Assembly (NCBI GenBank): GCA_031552535.1
Contig: JAVBMJ010000064.1
Coordinates: forward strand, 1 to 28,784
Reading direction: 5' to 3'
Length of the DNA: 28,784 nt
Origin: JAVBMJ01 sp031552535
GTDB lineage: Bacteria > Bacteroidota > Bacteroidia > Bacteroidales > Rikenellaceae
This document shows, one piece after another, positions 16,345 through 25,000 of this stretch; position 1 is the first letter of the stretch; each line of letters opens with the position of its first letter. The notes beneath the pieces were generated by a model. It was not told where the DNA came from. It ran no database searches and saw nothing but the letters and a program-made list of their open reading frames with translations. A program made the position numbers and the translations under genes.

Positions 16345-19300
16345 TTAGAATGTAACGTCGAGGCCGAAGGTGATCGTTGAGGTGATCGGGAATCCGCCCC
16401 TCTGGTAGCCGGCGATCAGAGCGCTTTCGTAAGGACCGCTCGTGTAACGCGATTCGGGATCGACTCCCTTATAGTCGTCGCTCCAGAAATAGAGCAGGTT
16501 GTTGCCCGAGGCGTAGACACGCAACCCCTGGAGCTGCATCTTCTTAAGCATCTTCTTGCTGAACGAGTAACCTATCGTGGCAGTGCGCAGTGCGAGGTAC
16601 GAGGCGTTCTGCAAAGCATAGTCGGTGAATACAGGCTCGATACCGGCTTTCTGGTACGGCGTGCGGCCGTCGCCGGGATGCTCCGGGCTCACCCAGCGGG
16701 TCATGATATATTTCGTGTTCCACTTGTGGGTCTCGGTGTAGAACGCGTCGCCGTTCAGAACCGTGATCCCGGCCACTCCCTGCAACAGGAATGAGAAGTC
16801 GATGTTTTTAAAGCGGAAATTGTTGGTCATACCGTAGGTCGCCTTCGGATAGGGGTTCCCCAGCGCTATGCGGTCGTCGTCGTTGATCTCGCCGTCGCCG
16901 TTGGCATCCCACACCCTAAGGCCGCCAACCTTGTCGCCCACGCGCGACGGATTGCCTGCTATCTCCTCATTGGTGTTCCAGACGCCTATAACTTTAAACC
17001 CGTAATATTGCACGACCGGTTCGCCTACTTTAGAAATGTAGTTTTCGTTACGTTCGCCGAGGGTTATCACGCGCTCCTCGCCGCCCAGTTCAAGGAAGCG
17101 GTTGCGGTTCATCGAGATATTGAACGATGTGCTCCATTCGAAATTCTTGTTGCGTACGTTGTAGGTGTCGAGAGTGATCTCTATACCTTTGTTGCGTACC
17201 TTGCCTATATTGTTCCAGGCGTAGGAATAGCCAGTGAACGACTGTATGGATTGTTTGTAGAGGAGTGCCCGGGTGATCGAGTAGTAAGCGTCGACACTCA
17301 TCGAGATACGGTTGTTTAGGAACCCGAAGTCAGCTCCGAGGTTGTACTCATCGGTCTGTTCCCATGTCAGGTTGGGGTTGCCTTTCGTGTCGTTCGTATT
17401 GGCAAGGCCCTGTGCCAGAGTCCCGTTCCCCGCTCCGAGTATGTAGTTGGCACCGCTCAGGGCGTTGATCGTGGCCGTGTGCGGGATGCGGTTGTTACCC
17501 GTCACACCGTAACTGGCCCTCACTTTGAGGTTCGACACCCAGTCGAGGCTCTTCATGAAGTTCTCTTCCGAAACCCTCCAGCCCAAAGAAACCGACGGGA
17601 AGAAAGCGTTTTTATTGCTCCCTTTGAAGAGCGAACTGCGGTCGAGGCGGATCGATGCCGACATCAGGTAGCGGTCGTTGTAGCTGTAGGTGACACGGCC
17701 GAGGTAGGACTGTATCACATCGTCGGGATACTCGTAGGTCTTCGTGTCGGGAATCACGAAATTCGTGGCCGCATTGAGCGTGTGTATATAGTCGGTTGGG
17801 AAACCCGTGCCGCGCATATAAGCGTATTCATTGCGGATATTGCGGAACGAGTAGTTGAGCATCACCGAGAAATCGTGCCTGTCGATCTTCTTCGTGTAGT
17901 TGAGCATGTTCTCGGTCAGCAGGTCCACATACAGCGCATTGCGGTAGGTGGCCTCGGCGTCGACGTTGTCCTGCTTGGCGTTGCGGTTGCTGTAGGTGCG
18001 GTCGTAGGAGTTCTTGAACACGAATCCGTTGGAGGTTCTGAACGACAGGTCTTTGGTGATCTGGAACGACAGGTAGAAGTTACCGGTGCCCATGAATGCT
18101 TCAGACCCGCGCTCGGTGTTCTCCATGATGCTGCGGGGGTTGTTGTTGGCCGTGCTGAAGGGGCTCGTGCTACCCTCGAATGTGGGATTGCCCTCGGCAT
18201 CGGGGGTCCCGGTCGGAGACTGTATGTTGTTGAAGTGGTTGCCTCGTGCGAAACCGGTGTAACCCGTCAGGCCCGTACTGAATTGGTTGTGGTACAGCGG
18301 CAGGAAGGCCGGCGTACGGTAGAAGTCGATGAAGTTGTTCACCGGACGCGTACCGTTGGTGTATGTGCCCGAGATATTGACCCCGAAATCGGCTATCCTG
18401 CTGAGCTTCGTGTCGTACTTGGCGCGGAAGTTCATCTTGTTTACCTCGTTTTGCAACATCACCCCCTGATCCTTGGTGTAACTTGCCGAGGCGTAGTATT
18501 TAGCATCTTTCTTGCCGCCCGAGACCGAGAACTGCACATTGGTGATGCTGGCCGCGTCCCTCAGACCGAGCTTCTGCCAGTTCGTGGCGCCCATATTTTG
18601 TTCGAGCCACGCCGTGGTACGCGCCTGGGTGCTTACCGCCGGACCACCCCAGCTCTCTTCGAGAGTCAGGAGGTCGAGTGTCTCCTGTCCTGTGAGCAGG
18701 TCGTGCAACTGGTAGGCGTACTTGAAACCCGAATATACCTTTGCCGAATATTTGGGTTTGTCGACACTACCCGATTTGGTAGTGATCATTATGACACCGT
18801 TGGCTGCCAACGATCCGTAGATAGCTGCCGAAGCGGCGTCCTTGAGAACCTCTATCGACTGAATGTCGTTGCCGCTGATCATCGACAGGCCGCCCGGCGT
18901 GGGATGACCGTCGATAACGACCAGCGGTTCGCTCGAAGCGCTGATAGACCCCAGGCCGCGGACACGGATCTCGGGAGCCACACCTACTTCGGAAGTATTG
19001 CTGTTGATGGCCAAACCACCGATCATACCCTGCAGAGCCTGGGTAACGTCGGATATCGGCTTGTCGACAAGGGCCGTTCCGTCGAGTTTGGCGACCGAAC
19101 CGGTCAGGTGCGATTTTTTCTGCACCCCGTAACCGATAGCCACCACTTCGTCCAACAGGACAGCATCCTCTTCGAGGAAAACATTGATGTTTCTCTGAGT
19201 GCCTACCGTGATCTCCTGGCTTTTGTAGCCGATGAACGATATAGCCAAGACCGCATCCCGGTTGGGAACATTGATCTTGTAGTTACCCTTTACGTCGGTA

Positions 19301-19473
19301 ACGGTCCCGGTCTGGGTGCCTTTAACCATTACGGTGACTCCGGCAACCGGTCCCTTTGCGTCGGTGATGGTTCCTGACACCGAAATCGGACCCTGTGCAT
19401 ACGACTGCACCGCTCCGAAAAGCACCATAACCGCCACAAGCAACAAGGTGGTCAATTGTTGATTTTTTTTCAT
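16345..19473 (-). CDS. susC: SusC/RagA-family TonB-dependent outer-membrane transporter
   Basis: 1042 residues. Signal peptide (1 to about 27), then a carboxypeptidase-regulatory-like domain (about 32-105, 'VSGTITDAKGPVAGV'). A SusC-type plug (about 106-235) includes 'LVVIDGHP' and 'IEVLKDAASAAIYGS'. The 22-strand barrel ends in Phe, as outer-membrane barrels do. No STN/FecA-like extension precedes the first domain, so control by a sigma/anti-sigma pair is not expected. With SusD it would import alginate oligomers. It is the first gene of the operon, with a leader of about 200 bases holding a palindrome and hairpins. Confidence 0.96.
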   Translation of the reverse strand: MKKNQQLTTLLLVAVMVLFGAVQSYAQGPISVSGTITDAKGPVAGVTVMVKGTQTGTVTDVKGNYKINVPNRDAVLAISFIGYKSQEITVGTQRNINVFLEEDAVLLDEVVAIGYGVQKKSHLTGSVAKLDGTALVDKPISDVTQALQGMIGGLAINSNTSEVGVAPEIRVRGLGSISASSEPLVVIDGHPTPGGLSMISGNDIQSIEVLKDAASAAIYGSLAANGVIMITTKSGSVDKPKYSAKVYSGFKYAYQLHDLLTGQETLDLLTLEESWGGPAVSTQARTTAWLEQNMGATNWQKLGLRDAASITNVQFSVSGGKKDAKYYASASYTKDQGVMLQNEVNKMNFRAKYDTKLSRIADFGVNISGTYTNGTRPVNNFIDFYRTPAFLPLYHNQFSTGLTGYTGFARGNHFNNIQSPTGTPDAEGNPTFEGSTSPFSTANNNPRSIMENTERGSEAFMGTGNFYLSFQITKDLSFRTSNGFVFKNSYDRTYSNRNAKQDNVDAEATYRNALYVDLLTENMLNYTKKIDRHDFSVMLNYSFRNIRNEYAYMRGTGFPTDYIHTLNAATNFVIPDTKTYEYPDDVIQSYLGRVTYSYNDRYLMSASIRLDRSSLFKGSNKNAFFPSVSLGWRVSEENFMKSLDWVSNLKVRASYGVTGNNRIPHTATINALSGANYILGAGNGTLAQGLANTNDTKGNPNLTWEQTDEYNLGADFGFLNNRISMSVDAYYSITRALLYKQSIQSFTGYSYAWNNIGKVRNKGIEITLDTYNVRNKNFEWSTSFNISMNRNRFLELGGEERVITLGERNENYISKVGEPVVQYYGFKVIGVWNTNEEIAGNPSRVGDKVGGLRVWDANGDGEINDDDRIALGNPYPKATYGMTNNFRFKNIDFSFLLQGVAGITVLNGDAFYTETHKWNTKYIMTRWVSPEHPGDGRTPYQKAGIEPVFTDYALQNASYLALRTATIGYSFSKKMLKKMQLQGLRVYASGNNLLYFWSDDYKGVDPESRYTSGPYESALIAGYQRGGFPITSTITFGLDVTF

Positions 19474-19509
19474 CGAGTTGAGGTTTTATTTAGTGTTTTT
19501 AGGTATGGC

Positions 19510-19563
19510 GGCGTTTCGTACTTAATGCGACAGCGGTGCTGTTTGCCATTTTCAGACAGATTC
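19510..19563 (-). repeat. Possible MITE remnant in the susC leader
   Basis: In the minus (transcript) direction the stretch begins GAATCTGTCTGA, one base off the GAGTCTGTCTGA terminus of the element at 26430. It then has a hairpin ACAGC-ACC-GCTGT (19530-19542), similar in place and shape to the CATAG...CTATG hairpin in that element. The match is short and may be chance. Confidence 0.3.
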
Positions 19564-19598
19564 TGCTGACGATGCTGCGTCCCATGATTTTTACCATC

Positions 19599-19612
19599 CG
19601 GGCAAATGCCCG
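19599..19612 (-). other. Short perfect hairpin in the susC leader
   Basis: CGGGCA and TGCCCG pair around two A residues, within the predicted 5' untranslated region of the susC operon, about 125 bp before the start codon. A role in translation or mRNA stability is possible but unproved. Confidence 0.3.
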
Positions 19613-19667
19613 CGAATGCTCTAAATTCCGGTTATATATGTGTTTTCCACATTAAGAAGGGTTTGAA

Positions 19668-19681
19668 ATTGGTAGACCAAT
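19668..19681. promoter_or_regulatory. Operator ATTGGTAGACCAAT at the susC promoter
   Basis: The palindrome lies immediately downstream, in the transcript direction, of the TATGTTTG -7 element at 19684-19691, so it covers the expected start site. That placement fits a repressor. The centre AG/GA is the only part outside the ATTGGT/ACCAAT arms. The same arms recur at 19785-19798 and 1833-1846. Confidence 0.75.
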
Positions 19682-19683
19682 TG

Positions 19684-19691
19684 CAAACATA
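19684..19691 (-). promoter_or_regulatory. Bacteroidetes -7 element TATGTTTG for the susC operon
   Basis: TATGTTTG on the minus strand fits the TAnnTTTG consensus. It predicts a start near 19677 and a leader of about 200 bases before susC. A clear TTTG at the -33 position is lacking, as is common for activated or regulated promoters. Confidence 0.6.
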
Positions 19692-19784
19692 TGAATAAAT
19701 TTTTATAAATCCTCTTATTTGGTCACTTTTTTTTGATGTTTTTTTAACAATTTCTTAACCTGACTCCGGAGCTAAGACGATAGT

Positions 19785-19798
19785 ATTGGTTAACCAAT
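19785..19798. promoter_or_regulatory. Operator ATTGGTTAACCAAT upstream of susC
   Basis: A perfect 14-bp palindrome, 117 bp (start to start) upstream of the operator at 19668. The distance is close to 11 helical turns, which would suit looping or an auxiliary site. Confidence 0.72.
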
Positions 19799-19829
19799 TG
19801 ATTGCCTGTAGTTGCAAGTTCGACATTCA

Positions 19830-19960
19830 GAAACCGTTTAATTCTCCGATGGAAAATAATTGCGAATTATTTTCGGGGTTATTTTTTCGGAAACCGGGGA
19901 GCGTAGCGGGTGCTATAGAACGAAATTTCCGGGAGAAAGAAGTCAAACCGACAAATATTC
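19830..19960. repeat. MITE-like intergenic repeat, copy B
   Basis: It begins GAAACCGTTTAA, one base off the GAAACTGTTTAA terminus. It continues with GGAAAATAATTGCGAATTATTTTC, then a GGAGCGTAGCGGGTGCTATAG hairpin and CGAAATTTCC. These parallel, in the same order, the interior of the element at 26430-26589 (TTGCGAATTATTTTC, GAGGCGCATAGTGGTGCTATG, CAAGATTTTCGAG). The right end is unclear; a weak terminus-like sequence occurs near 20059-20071. The region 19800-20170 carries no credible gene. Confidence 0.5.
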
Positions 19961-20159
19961 TGCATGATACGGGAGGCGTCCCGGCCGTAGCTTTCGAACA
20001 TGGTTCGACGCTATGCCCCCGGCTTTTGCCATATCTCCATAGGAAATCCAGCCAGGCTTTAAGCGGCTCGATTCTTGTGTGCGATTTAAAATTTGTAAAA
20101 TTTACACTGAAAAATCGGAGCGGTCCTATTGGCAGGGTATATGATCCGGCCTTTTTGTG

Positions 20160-20167
20160 TATCTTTG
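20160..20167 (+). promoter_or_regulatory. -7 element TATCTTTG for the metal-efflux operon
   Basis: It matches TAnnTTTG exactly. The expected start near 20174 would leave a leader of only about 8 bases before the ATG at 20182. It would make an ATG at 20173 essentially leaderless. A TTGG lies at 20129, too far for ideal -33 spacing. Confidence 0.5.
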
Positions 20168-20181
20168 TAGTGATGTGCGGC

Positions 20182-20676
20182 ATGAAAAATAAAATAGGTG
20201 TACAATTCGTGGTCATTGCCTGTGTGGTCATGCAGGCCGTGCTGTCGTTGCCCCACCATCACCATTCGCTGCAGGACGGCGCGTGTTTCGACATGACACA
20301 CTGCTTCATGGCTCGGAACGATGCTCAGGGGGCGGCATGCCATTGTAATCACGAACGGGACGACTCGCCGTGCGATGCGCCTGATGCCCGCTCCGGGGAT
20401 TGCGCCGGAGATCACAGGCACGACGTGCCGGGCAATGAATGCCGCCTGAGAGAAACTGTGGTATCGCCTCCCGTCCAGCCGGATACCCATCAAAAATTAC
20501 TCCCTTTCACATCGCCCGTAATCTTCAACGGCGAACGTGACGGTGCTCTATTTGCCTGCTTCGGTAGTGGCGGGCACCGCCTTGCCACCGGTCACCGCGA
20601 CCGGGAACCCGAAAGGCTTATTCTTGCCTGTATCCTGAGCTCGGCTCCGGTGCGGGCCCCTTCCTTTGCTTCATAG
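20182..20676 (+). CDS. DUF6769-like exported His/Cys-rich protein
   Basis: 164 residues from the ATG at 20182 (MKNKIGVQFV), chosen because a signal peptide follows directly; an ATG at 20173 would add three residues. The hydrophobic segment ends in 'LSLPHHHH' (His25-28), then comes a Cys/His-rich stretch ('CHCNHERDDSPCD', 'GDHRHD'), and the protein ends in 'VRAPSFAS'. This layout matches small exported proteins (DUF6769, as I recall) encoded just before RND metal-efflux genes in Bacteroidales. It is a likely periplasmic metal-binding accessory protein, possibly for copper, zinc or silver, but the metal is not determined. The frame is open upstream to 19786, but that part overlaps a repeat and the promoter. 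Confidence 0.7.
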   Translation: MKNKIGVQFVVIACVVMQAVLSLPHHHHSLQDGACFDMTHCFMARNDAQGAACHCNHERDDSPCDAPDARSGDCAGDHRHDVPGNECRLRETVVSPPVQPDTHQKLLPFTSPVIFNGERDGALFACFGSGGHRLATGHRDREPERLILACILSSAPVRAPSFAS

Positions 20677-20712
20677 CTTTTGCGCCGTATCTGTGTGATT
20701 CGCCGCCTGTTT

Positions 20713-20745
20713 CTCCCGTAATAACCTGCGGGAGGGTTGTTTAAT
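20713..20745 (+). terminator. Hairpin with T-rich tail between the His-rich protein and the adaptor
   Basis: CTCCCG (20713-20718) pairs with CGGGAG (20729-20734), followed by GGTTGTTTAATT. A weak intrinsic terminator or attenuator is possible inside the 82-bp gap. It would lower pump expression relative to the first gene. Confidence 0.4.
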
Positions 20746-20758
20746 TAACTATAATGCT

Positions 20759-22087
20759 ATGAAAAGTTACATTCCTGCCATAATTATATTTTCGGTCGTT
20801 ATGTGTGGTTGCCGTGGCGGTTCACCCGATTCTGACGGCCGTGGTCATGCAGTGCACGACCATGCGGGCCACGCCCATACCGATCACGATCATTCCGCCA
20901 ATCCCCATTCCGGCGGCCATGACGGCCACGACCATTCGTCCACTGACAGCCGCGGCAAACACTCCGGTTGCGACGGCCATGACCATAAATCCGATGTCAA
21001 GCCTGCAAGCGGTGCAAACACCCACAGCACCGGTGTGCACGACCACTCGAAAGAGACCGAAGGTGCCGAGCCGATCTTTTTTTCGACCGTACAAGCCGCT
21101 CTTGCAGGATTGGAAGTCGAGACCGTAGGCCGGTCGGCGTTCCGCAGTGTCATCAGGTGTTCGGGCGAGATAATCTCGTCGCAGGGCGACCGCGTCACGA
21201 TAAGTGCTCCGGTAAGCGGTGTGGTATCGTTCGCAGGGACGATACTGGCCGAAGGGTCGGCCGTCGCGCCGGGGCGGGCGTTGCTGTACATATCCTCGAA
21301 AGGAATGGCGGGCGGCGACCAGTTCGAAAGCGTAAGGGCCGGTTACGAGAGAGCCCGCAGTGAAAAAGAGCGGCTCGAAACGTTGCGGGCCGACAATATC
21401 GTTTCGGCACGCGAATACGAGGCGGCGCTGACCGATTACCTGCAGGCCAAAGCGCAGTACGAGGCGCTGTCGGCGATGCAGTCGCCGCGGGGGAGTGCCG
21501 TCGGTTCGCCCATAGGGGGGTATGTGTCGCAACTTCTGGCCACGGAGGGCGATTATGTCGGGATGGGGCAACCTTTACTGGCGGTGTCGCGCGGCAAAAA
21601 ACTTATGTTGAAAGCCGACGTGCCGCAACGATATTACGGCGCGCTTCACGGATCTCCCGGTGCGCGTTTCACGGCTTCGGGAAGCGGCCGGTTGTTCAAT
21701 CTGGAGGCGATGGGCGGCCGGTTGGTGGCAATAGGGACGCCTTCAGCGGCGACGGCCTATATGATCCCGGTGACCTTCGAGTTCGATGCAGCGCCGGGAG
21801 TGCTGCCCGGTTCGCTGGTCGAAGTACTGTTGCTCGGGACTCCACGGGAAGGGGTGGCCAGCATTCCGTTGAGCGCGATAACCGAGGCTCAGGGAGTCTA
21901 TTATGTCTATCTGCAACTCTGCGGAGAGGAGTATGTGCGGCGTGAAGTGCGTTGCGGTATGAACGACGGTGAACGCGTGGAGATACTTTCCGGCCTGAAA
22001 CCCGGCGACAGGGTGGTTATCCGTGGAGCCGTGCAGGTAGGTATGGCCGCGTCGGCCGGAGCCATACCTCATGGACACACACATTAA
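20759..22087 (+). CDS. RND efflux periplasmic adaptor (CusB/CzcB-like) with His-rich N-terminus
   Basis: 442 residues; lipoprotein signal with CGC (Cys18). Residues about 28-97 form an unusual linker full of HxH, HDH and GGHDGHDH repeats, a probable metal sponge or sensor region. The membrane-fusion core follows: a split lipoyl-like segment ('ISAPVSGVVSFAGTILAEG' and 'PIGGYVSQLLATEGDYV'), an alpha-hairpin (about 185-240), then beta-barrel and membrane-proximal domains ending in a His tail (HGHTH). It would bridge the RND pump and outer-membrane factor. It is followed by the pump gene after 12 bp. Confidence 0.9.
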   Translation: MKSYIPAIIIFSVVMCGCRGGSPDSDGRGHAVHDHAGHAHTDHDHSANPHSGGHDGHDHSSTDSRGKHSGCDGHDHKSDVKPASGANTHSTGVHDHSKETEGAEPIFFSTVQAALAGLEVETVGRSAFRSVIRCSGEIISSQGDRVTISAPVSGVVSFAGTILAEGSAVAPGRALLYISSKGMAGGDQFESVRAGYERARSEKERLETLRADNIVSAREYEAALTDYLQAKAQYEALSAMQSPRGSAVGSPIGGYVSQLLATEGDYVGMGQPLLAVSRGKKLMLKADVPQRYYGALHGSPGARFTASGSGRLFNLEAMGGRLVAIGTPSAATAYMIPVTFEFDAAPGVLPGSLVEVLLLGTPREGVASIPLSAITEAQGVYYVYLQLCGEEYVRREVRCGMNDGERVEILSGLKPGDRVVIRGAVQVGMAASAGAIPHGHTH

Positions 22088-22099
22088 CACCCGGTAGCC

Positions 22100-25000
22100 A
22101 TGCTTAATAAAATAATAAGCTACTCGCTGCAAAACAGGCTTTTTGTGGTGGTTACCGCGGCACTGCTGGCTGCGGCGGGGTGTTACATAGCTTCGCGTAT
22201 GGAGGTCGACGTGTTTCCCGACCTGAATGCCCCGACGGTGGTGGTGATGACCGAAGCCCAGGGGATGGCCACGGAAGATGTGGAACGCCTGGTGACGTTC
22301 CCCGTCGAGACGGCGCTCAACGGGGCGTCGGGCGTGCGCCGGGTGCGGTCGGCGTCGAGCACCGGGTTCTCGGTGATATGGATCGAGTTCGACTGGAATA
22401 CCGATATATATATAGCGCGACAGATAGTATCAGAAAAACTATCGGCCATAGGCGACCAGCTTCCCGCCGGTGTGGGTCAACCCACGCTTGGGCCGCAGTC
22501 GTCGATCCTCGGCGAGATGATGATCGTGGGGCTTACCGCCGATTCGACTTCGCTCGAAGACCTGAGGACATTGGCCGACCGGACGATGCGTCCGCGCCTG
22601 CTGGCAACGGGAGGAGTGGCCCAGGTGGCTGTGATCGGGGGGGAGATCAAGGAATACCAGGTACTGCTGTCTACCCGCAGGATGAAACAACTGGGAGTCT
22701 CCCTTGACGAGGTGATGGCCGCCACGCGCGATATGAACCGCAATTCGTCGGGCGGGGTGTTGTATGAATATGGCAACGAGTATATTGTGCGCGGCGTGGT
22801 GTCGGTGGCCGATGTCGAAGCCCTTGCCCTGTCGGTGATAAAGATGGACGGCGGACGTCCCGTAACGCTGGGCGATGTGGCTGAAATAAGGGCGGGCAGC
22901 CGTTCGCCGCGACTGGGTGCCGCCTCGGTCGAAGGCCATAGCGGGGTGCTGATCACCATCACCAAGCAACCGGGCGCCGGAACAATCGACCTTACCGGAA
23001 GGATCGACCGCGTACTCGAGGAGCTGGACCGCGACCTGCCCCAGGATGTGAAAGTGTCGACCAATATTTTCCGGCAATCCGATTTTATAGACGCCTCGAT
23101 ACGCAATATCCGGCAGGCTTTGTTCGAGGGAGGTATTTTCGTCGTCCTGATCCTGGCGCTGTTTTTGATGAACGGCCGGGTGACTGTCATTTCGCTCACC
23201 GCCCTGCCGTTGTCGTTGCTGATGTCGGTGATGGTGCTCGAACTGTTGGGGATGACTATCAATACGATGAGCCTCGGGGGTATGGCCATCGCCATAGGGT
23301 CGCTGGTCGACGATGCCATTATCGACGTGGAGAACGTTCTCAAACGACTGAAAGAAAACCACCGGCGCCCGCCCGGGAAGCGGGACAACGTCCTGAATGT
23401 TATTTACGACGCCTCGCGCGAGATACGTTCGTCGATAGTTCAGGCAACGATGATAACCATCGTGGCGTTCATCCCGTTGTTTTTTCTTTCAGGCATGGAA
23501 GGCCGTATGTTGCGCCCGCTGGGAGTTGCGTTCATCGTGTCGCTGTTCTCGTCGCTTATAGTTGCGGTTACTCTTACTCCGGTAATGTGCAGTTATATGG
23601 TTACGGGCGAAAAACAGTTGGCCGGACGGGCCCGCGAACCGTGGCTGTCGCGGGTACTGGGGAACTACTACCGCCGGGCTTTGGCGTGGGTATTGCGCCG
23701 CCCGCGGGTGGTGATCATGTCGGCATTGGCGCTTTTTGCCGGAGCGATAGCTGTTTTCGCAACTTTGGGCAGCAACTTCCTGCCTCCGTTCAACGAAGGG
23801 TCGCTGACAGTGGGTGTGGCTACGATGCCCGGCATATCGCTCGACGAATCGGACAACATCGGGCGTAGCGTCGAGCGTATATTGATGGAGGTTCCCGAGA
23901 TAACCACCGTGGCGCGCAAGACCGGACGTGCCGAACTCGACGAACACGCCCTGGGGGTCAACGCCTCGGAGCTCGAAGCGCCCTTCACGCTTGACGAACG
24001 ATCCCGCGAGGAGTTCCTCGCCGATGTCAGGGAGCGTCTGTCGGTGCTGGGCGGTGTGGCCGTAGAGGTGGGTCAACCCATATCGCACCGTATCGACGCA
24101 ATGCTGTCGGGGACAAAGGCTAATATCGCCATAAAACTTTTCGGCACCGACCTGCGCCGGATGTACTCCCTGGGGCAACAGATCAGGAGTGCCGTAGCCG
24201 ATGTGGAAGGTCTGGCCGACCTCAATCTCGAACAGCTGGTGGAGAGTCCCCAGTTGCAGATAGTGCCGCGCCGCGAGGTGATGGCCCGTTACGGGATAAC
24301 GATGCCCGAGTTCATGGAGTTCATAGAGATAGCCCTGGGCGGCGAACCCGTGTCCCAGGTTTACGACGGGACTACACCGTTCGACCTCGTGGTTAAGGCT
24401 GCCGACGCAGAGCGCAACTCGGCCGAGGAGATGGGGAACCTGCTGATCGATACCGGAACCGGCGTCAAGGTACCGTTAGGCGAGGTGGCACGCATAGTGT
24501 CGACAGCAGGACCAAACGCTGTTAACCATGAGAATATAAAACGTAAGATCGTCGTCTCGGCAAATGTCACCGGAGGCGACCTGTCGGGAGCCGTGAAACA
24601 GATACGGGAGCGTATAGAATCGAAGGTGACGTTGCCCGAAGGCTACCACATCGAGTACGGAGGGCAGTTCGAGAGCCAGCAGGCCGCTTCACGGACGCTG
24701 TCGCTGGTCTCGGTGGCCGCCCTGCTTGTTATATTCATGCTGCTGTTCCAGGAGTTTCGCAACGCCCGCCTCTCGTCGATGGTGATGCTGGGCCTGCCGC
24801 TGGCAATGGTGGGCGGCGTTGCTGCGATATGGATCACGAGCGGTATTATAAGCATTCCGGCAACCATAGGGTTCATCTCATTGCTGGGGATTGCCGTCAG
24901 AAATGGTATATTACTTGTGTCGCGTTATGAACACCTGCGCTGCGACGGCCTGTCGGCGGCGGCGTGCGTCGTGAGGGGCTCGGCCGACCGCCTCAATCCT

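Noticed and set aside
17479..19377. 632-codon open frame antisense to susC
   Set aside because: Composition is that of a reverse-strand shadow of a GC-rich gene, rich in Arg, Val, His and Gly. There are no domains, and susC is unambiguous on the other strand.
16345..19473. Anti-sigma-coupled SusC with an STN domain
   Set aside because: The signal peptide is followed directly by the carboxypeptidase-regulatory-like domain, with no STN segment and no ECF sigma or anti-sigma gene nearby.
19786..20172. Upstream part of the open frame leading into the His-rich protein
   Set aside because: It overlaps an operator, a MITE-like repeat and the -7 element. The signal peptide starts at 20182.
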